NCBI RefSeq assembly: GCF_011300875.1
Contig: NZ_CP049862.1
Coordinates: 186,001 to 250,000, forward strand
Source: Sanguibacter sp. HDW7
Lineage (GTDB): Bacteria > Actinomycetota > Actinomycetes > Actinomycetales > Cellulomonadaceae
Direction: 5' to 3'
DNA length: 64,000 nt
The notes beneath the pieces are model-generated. The model saw only the letters and a list, made by a program, of their open reading frames with translations. It did no database searches and was not told the DNA's origin. This document shows, piece by piece, positions 59,777-64,000 of this stretch. The first letter of the stretch is position 1. Each line of letters begins with the position of its first letter. A program made the position numbers and the translations under genes.

Positions 59777-61014
59777 GCCGCCGCGAGACCGTGTGGGTCG
59801 CCGTCTTCCTGCTCACGTCCCTCGGCTCGGCGGTGCTCGGCGTCGGGCTGGCCTGGACCGCCGCGTCGGCGGGACCGCAGGTCGCAGGGATCGTCGGGGC
59901 GCTGCCGGCGGTCGTCTCGGGCGTGCTGCTGCTCCTGGGCGGGGCGCTCGTCGACCGCGTCGACCCCCGACGCGCCGTGCTTGGCTCGGCGGGTGCGCTC
60001 GCGGTGCTGTGCCTCGGCACCGCGATGCTGCCCGTCGGCGTCGCCTCCGGTCCGACGGTCCTCGTCGTGCTGGCCGTGCTGCTCGGTGTGCACGCCGCTG
60101 TCAGCTCGCCCGCAACCGTGACGTTCTCGCGACTGCTGTCGACCGACGCGAGCTTCCCGCGGCTGCTCGCCGCCGAGCAGGTCGCCGGCCAGACGGCTCT
60201 CGTCGGAGGGCGTGCGCTCGGCGGGATCGTCGTCGGGGCGGGTGGGCTCGCTCTCGCGGCCGCGGTCCCGGCCGTCGCCGCGATCGTGTGCGTGCTCGTC
60301 GTCCTGCTCGTGCTCACGGGAGTCGCCCGCCCGCCACGGTCGACGGACGCGCCGCGCGAGCGCGTGACGCTCGCGATGATCGGTGCCGGTGCTCGCGCGA
60401 TCGTCGTCGACCCGGTCCTGCGTCCGTTCGTGCTGCTCACGGCGGTCGTCGCGGGGACGATCATCCCCGCGGTGGGTGTCGGCCTGCCGCTGCTGCTCGT
60501 CGAACGTCGTGCGGACGTCGCCGCGCTCGGCCTGCTGGGTGCCGCGGTCGCGGGCGGTGTCGCGGCGGTCGCGCTCGTCGTCGCCGTCCGGGGCCGGTGG
60601 CGTACGACGTGGCTCGTCGTCGTCGGCGGTGCCGTGGTCGCGGGGTGCGGGGCGGTCGTGCTGGCCCTCGCACCGTCGGACGCGGCGCGGCTCGCGGGTG
60701 CGGTCGTCATCGGTGTCGGGCAGGGGCTGTTCGCGACGCACGGCGCGCCGCTCGTGCGGCGCGTGCCCGTCGAGGTGTTCGGGCGGGTGCAGGCGACGCA
60801 GGGGGCGATGCAGTCGCTCGCGATCGCGGCGGGCTCCGCGGGGATCGCGGCGGCGGCGTCCGCGTGGGGCGCGGGTCCGAGCCTCGCGGTCGCGGGAGCC
60901 GTCGTCGTCCTGGCGGGGCTGGCCGCGGCGCTCGGCGGCTTCCGCCCGACGGAGCCCGACGCGGCCGCGCCCCTCCCGTCGGAGCCTGACGCTGCCGCGC
61001 CCCTCCCGTCTTGA
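59773..61014 (+). CDS. Major facilitator superfamily transporter
   Basis: 413 residues from GTG at 59773, coupled to the MerR gene by a 4-base overlap. About ten to twelve membrane helices, with the MFS loop GGALVDRVDPRRAVLGSAGAL (motif A-like) and a second-half loop GRVQATQGAMQSLAIAAGSAG as in MFS_3/enterobactin-exporter-like families. The C-terminus has a short repeat EPDAAAPLPS twice, encoded by similar DNA. With the MerR partner it suggests an inducible drug or metabolite exporter. Substrate unknown. Confidence 0.85.
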   Translation: MSRRETVWVAVFLLTSLGSAVLGVGLAWTAASAGPQVAGIVGALPAVVSGVLLLLGGALVDRVDPRRAVLGSAGALAVLCLGTAMLPVGVASGPTVLVVLAVLLGVHAAVSSPATVTFSRLLSTDASFPRLLAAEQVAGQTALVGGRALGGIVVGAGGLALAAAVPAVAAIVCVLVVLLVLTGVARPPRSTDAPRERVTLAMIGAGARAIVVDPVLRPFVLLTAVVAGTIIPAVGVGLPLLLVERRADVAALGLLGAAVAGGVAAVALVVAVRGRWRTTWLVVVGGAVVAGCGAVVLALAPSDAARLAGAVVIGVGQGLFATHGAPLVRRVPVEVFGRVQATQGAMQSLAIAAGSAGIAAAASAWGAGPSLAVAGAVVVLAGLAAALGGFRPTEPDAAAPLPSEPDAAAPLPS

Positions 61015-61067
61015 CCTGACCTCGCCGCGCCCCGCGCCCCCCGAACCGAGCCCCGCCCGCCTCCGTC

Positions 61068-61180
61068 GACTCGTAGGTCTCCAGCACCATCGAACGGTGC
61101 TCCGGCCCTACGAGTCGTCCGCCCTGCGCGACTCGTAGCGCTTCTGCACACCGGGGAAGTGTGCAGGGACGCGACGAATC
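61068..61180. repeat. Intergenic palindromes, CTACGAGTC family, copy 5
   Basis: Hairpin 61068-61116 starts GACTCGTAGGTCTCCAGCAC as in copies 1 and 4, but the right arm has mismatches. A module pair follows: GACTCGTAGC-N5-TGCACAC (61130-61151) and GTGTGCA-N5-GCGACGAATC (61159-61180), the latter decayed. Confidence 0.8.
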
Positions 61181-61256
61181 GGGATGGTGCGGCCTCCACG
61201 GGCTGCAATATCGTCGAGCTTCGCCACAGACTGACGGGTCGGGAACGGGGTGGAGC

Positions 61257-61721
61257 ATGACGGTCGTGCTGGTGTGCGGGGTGGCCGGGGCCGGGAAGTC
61301 GACGCACGCGCGGGGCCTCGAGGCCGACGGCTTCGCCAGGCTGTCCTTCGACGAGGTCGCGTGGGACGCGGGGTTCCGTGACCATCCGCTGCCCGACGAG
61401 GCCGCGCGCTCGATCCATGAGCGGCTCCGCGTGCGGATGCTCGAGCTCGTCGCCGACGGGAGGGATGTCGTCGTCGACACGTCGTTCTGGTCGCGGGCGT
61501 CGCGCGACCGCTACCGTGCGTGGCTCGCGGAGGTCGGGGTCGTGCCCGTCGTCCATCACGTCGTCGCCCCGCGCGAGGTCGTGCTTGCGCGGCTCGCCGC
61601 GCGTGGCGGCACGGGGCCGCACGACGTCGTCGTCCCGCCGGCGCTCGCGGATCGCTACCTCGCAGGCTTCGAGCCGCCGACGCCCGACGAGGGGCCCGTC
61701 GTGCCTGTCCCCACGGCCTGA
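61257..61721 (+). CDS. Small P-loop kinase (AAA_33 / zeta-toxin-like)
   Basis: 154 residues from ATG at 61257 (GGAG immediately upstream). Walker A LVCGVAGAGKSTHARGLEA near residue 5, then LSFDEVAWDAGF. DVVVDTSFWSRASRDRYRAW resembles the substrate lid and Walker B region of AAA_33/chloramphenicol-phosphotransferase-like kinases, followed by VARGG. Probably phosphorylates a small molecule or nucleotide. It stands between two palindrome clusters, so is likely monocistronic. Substrate cannot be told. Confidence 0.75.
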   Translation: MTVVLVCGVAGAGKSTHARGLEADGFARLSFDEVAWDAGFRDHPLPDEAARSIHERLRVRMLELVADGRDVVVDTSFWSRASRDRYRAWLAEVGVVPVVHHVVAPREVVLARLAARGGTGPHDVVVPPALADRYLAGFEPPTPDEGPVVPVPTA

Positions 61722-61750
61722 AGTCCCTGCTCCGAACGCCGTGCCGTGCG

Positions 61751-61860
61751 CCTCGTAGGTCTGCAGCTCCGTCGAACGGTGCTCCGGCCTTACGAGTCGC
61801 CCAACGCTGACTGCCGTGGCGGTTCTGCGCGCTCCGGAGCGTGCACGGACGCTGCGAGTC
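61751..61860. repeat. Intergenic palindromes, CTACGAGTC family, copy 6 (decayed)
   Basis: CTCGTAGGTCTGCAGCTCC facing GTGCTCCGGCCTTACGAGTC (61752-61798), then GCGTGCACGGACGCTGCGAG (61839-61858), recognisable but with several mismatches relative to copies 1, 3 and 4. Confidence 0.7.
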
Positions 61861-61978
61861 GGGGATGAGAGCGCGGATCGTGGCCGACGGAACAGTTCCG
61901 GGTTGCCGCACCCGCACACGTCCGGCGCATCGTGCGGGACACTGGAGGGAGCAACCCCCACCTTGACGAGGAGATCAC

Positions 61979-62974
61979 GTGCCCCAGGGAACCGTTCGTT
62001 GGTTCGACACCGACCGAGGCTTCGGCTTCATCGCGCCCGAGGACGGGTCGGACGACATCTACGTCCACGCGTCCGAGCTCGTCGACGAGGGCGTGCGCGC
62101 GCTCCGCGAGGGCCAGGAGGTCGAGTTCGAGGCCGGTGAGGGTGACCGCGGCCCGCAGGCCCGCAGCGTCCGCGTGACGGGCGAGGCCCCGGCGGCGTCG
62201 CTCGGCGTGCTCGGCACGGTCGCCTGGTACGAGCCGGCGAAGGGCTACGGCTTCGCGACGCCCGACGGCACGAGCGACGAGATCTTCGTCCACAGCTCGT
62301 CGATCGTCGGCGGTGGCGTCGTCCGCGAGGGCCAGCGCGTCGCGTTCCTCGTCGTGCCCGGCGAGAAGGGTCCGCAGGCGGACCACCTGCTCCCCCTCGG
62401 CGACCAGCCTGTCGCGGCCGGCGGCCCCGGCAGCGACGATGCCAACGGCACCGTCTCCTGGTTCGACGGCGGCAAGGGCTTCGGCTTCATCACGCCCGAC
62501 GACGGCGGGCCCGACGTGTTCGCGCACGTGCGCGAGCTGTCGCGGAACGTCGAGGAGCTCGGCGAGGGCGACCGCGTGAAGTTCGAGACCGTCGAGGGCG
62601 ACAAGGGTCCGCAGGCGCGTCACATCGACGTCGTCGGCGGTGGCCGTCGTGGTGGCGGGCGCCCGCAGGGTCGCGGCGGCTTCGACCGTGGTCGTGGCAA
62701 CGACCGTGGCTTCGACCGCGGCAACGACCGTGGGCGGGGCGGCGACCGTGACCGTGGCCGCTCGGGTGCTCCGGTGCGTGGTGGGTCGGGCGAGGTCGTG
62801 CGCTTCGACCCCGACCGCGGCTTCGGCTTCATCCGTCCGGACGCCGGCGGCGAGGACCTCTTCGTCCACGTGTCCGTCGTGCGCGGAGGCGATCTCTTCG
62901 AGGGCGACCGTGTGCGCTACCAGGTGCGTCAGAGCGACCGCGGCCCGCAGGCGGACCGCGTCGAGCTCGCCTGA
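61979..62974 (+). CDS. Protein with four cold-shock domains and an RG-rich linker
   Basis: 331 residues from GTG at 61979 (GAGGAG six bases upstream). Four CSD units: GTVRWFDTDRGFGFI...DIYVHASEL (1-66), GTVAWYEPAKGYGFA...EIFVHSSSI (78-137), GTVSWFDGGKGFGFI...DVFAHVREL (158-220) and GEVVRFDPDRGFGFI...DLFVHVSVV (268-331). Each keeps the RNP1 K/R-G-F/Y-G-F and RNP2 V-H patterns. Between units 3 and 4 is an Arg/Gly-rich segment (RRGGGRPQGRGGFDRGRGND). Ordinary bacterial cold-shock proteins are single-domain, 65-70 residues. Likely a multivalent RNA or single-stranded DNA binder. Confidence 0.9.
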   Translation: MPQGTVRWFDTDRGFGFIAPEDGSDDIYVHASELVDEGVRALREGQEVEFEAGEGDRGPQARSVRVTGEAPAASLGVLGTVAWYEPAKGYGFATPDGTSDEIFVHSSSIVGGGVVREGQRVAFLVVPGEKGPQADHLLPLGDQPVAAGGPGSDDANGTVSWFDGGKGFGFITPDDGGPDVFAHVRELSRNVEELGEGDRVKFETVEGDKGPQARHIDVVGGGRRGGGRPQGRGGFDRGRGNDRGFDRGNDRGRGGDRDRGRSGAPVRGGSGEVVRFDPDRGFGFIRPDAGGEDLFVHVSVVRGGDLFEGDRVRYQVRQSDRGPQADRVELA

Positions 62975-62992
62975 GCCTCACTCCTGACCGGT

Positions 62993-63031
62993 CGAACGCC
63001 CGGGAGCGCCACGTGCGCTCCCGGGCGTTCG
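62993..63031 (+). terminator. Hairpin terminator of the cold-shock protein gene
   Basis: Perfect 17-bp arms CGAACGCCCGGGAGCGC (62993-63009) and GCGCTCCCGGGCGTTCG (63015-63031) with a 5-base loop, 18 bases after the stop. Confidence 0.85.
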
Positions 63032-63065
63032 CACGTTCCGGCGGCGCCCGACGGCCGCGCCCCAC

Positions 63066-63213
63066 TCGATAGCGGATCCGTTCACGTGTGACGTACGGAT
63101 CCGCTATCGAGCGCCCGCACCCCGCACCCCGCGCCCCGCGCCCCCCGCCCCGCGCGCCCAGCGTTCCGATAGCCGATCGGGCCACCTGACGTGCACGGAT
63201 GGGCTATCGGAAC
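63066..63213. repeat. Third palindrome family (CGATAGC), two copies
   Basis: 63066-63110: arms TCGATAGCGGATCCGT and complement, 13-base loop. 63163-63213: arms GTTCCGATAGCC and GGCTATCGGAAC. The two share the CGATAGC(C/G)GAT core and are separated by a C-rich run (63115-63155). They lie between the cold-shock terminator and the dnaK promoter. Confidence 0.8.
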
Positions 63214-63253
63214 AGAGGGGTGGGTGGGGTGGAATAGATGCGTGGTCCGCAAG

Positions 63254-63274
63254 GTTGAGTGAGGCAGACTCAAG
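63254..63274 (+). promoter_or_regulatory. HAIR operator 1 (HspR site) upstream of dnaK
   Basis: GTTGAGT-GAGGCAG-ACTCAAG, matching the HAIR consensus CTTGAGT-N7-ACTCAAG at 13 of 14 fixed positions (first base differs). Confidence 0.9.
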
Positions 63275-63316
63275 TTTGAGCAGACGGGGTTGCATCCCCG
63301 ACAGTCAGAGCGCAGA

Positions 63317-64000
<684 letters not shown>

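Overview
The window is high-GC DNA with GTG/ATG starts, strong GGAGG-type Shine-Dalgarno (SD) sequences, LPxTG surface proteins, an HspR/HAIR-controlled dnaK and a MmpL-unrelated YhgE exporter. This points to an actinobacterium, most likely in Micrococcales near Cellulomonadaceae/Sanguibacteraceae. The genus cannot be fixed from sequence alone.

Layout. 1-14.7 kb: a DUF255 thioredoxin-fold protein (cut by the window edge), a sortase-anchored Ig-like surface protein, a decayed DsbA/CcdA pair, a PKD-domain secreted protein coupled to a lipoprotein, and several secreted proteins. These include two paralogous carboxypeptidase-regulatory-repeat proteins that share an identical 585-bp tail. A family of intergenic palindromes built on CTACGAGTC fills the gaps here and again near 61 kb.

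14.8-28.9 kb: an accessory, defence-type island with visibly lower GC in its core. It holds a zinc-site protein abutted by a dead IS3 element; an overlapping three-gene operon of an SMC/Rad50-like ATPase, a middle component and a PD-(D/E)XK nuclease, resembling ABC-three-component systems; a convergent SPPY-type DNA methyltransferase; a dead ISL3 element; a PLD-helicase-DUF3427 protein paired with a NUDIX hydrolase; and a NERD nuclease-like membrane protein. The three-gene operon plus methyltransferase is the best candidate for an undescribed system in the window.

29-42 kb: a large ATPase-LuxR regulator followed by a giant (about 3250 residue) sortase-anchored protein. That protein has a beta-helix head, about eleven Big_1-like domains and eleven near-identical 84-residue repeats. 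A lipoprotein and several strong hairpin terminators follow.

43-64 kb: mostly chromosomal housekeeping. In order: a TetR regulator with an ABC ATPase/YhgE-type exporter operon and a palindromic operator, a secreted HExxH protein, a FrnE-like DsbA protein, a small Cys-tailed peptide, a VOC dioxygenase, a TPP-riboswitch-controlled thiBPQ thiamine transporter, an HtaA-domain protein, a CrcB fluoride channel pair, a MerR regulator fused to a sliding-clamp-like domain with a coupled MFS exporter, a small P-loop kinase, a protein with four cold-shock domains, and the start of dnaK behind two HAIR operators.
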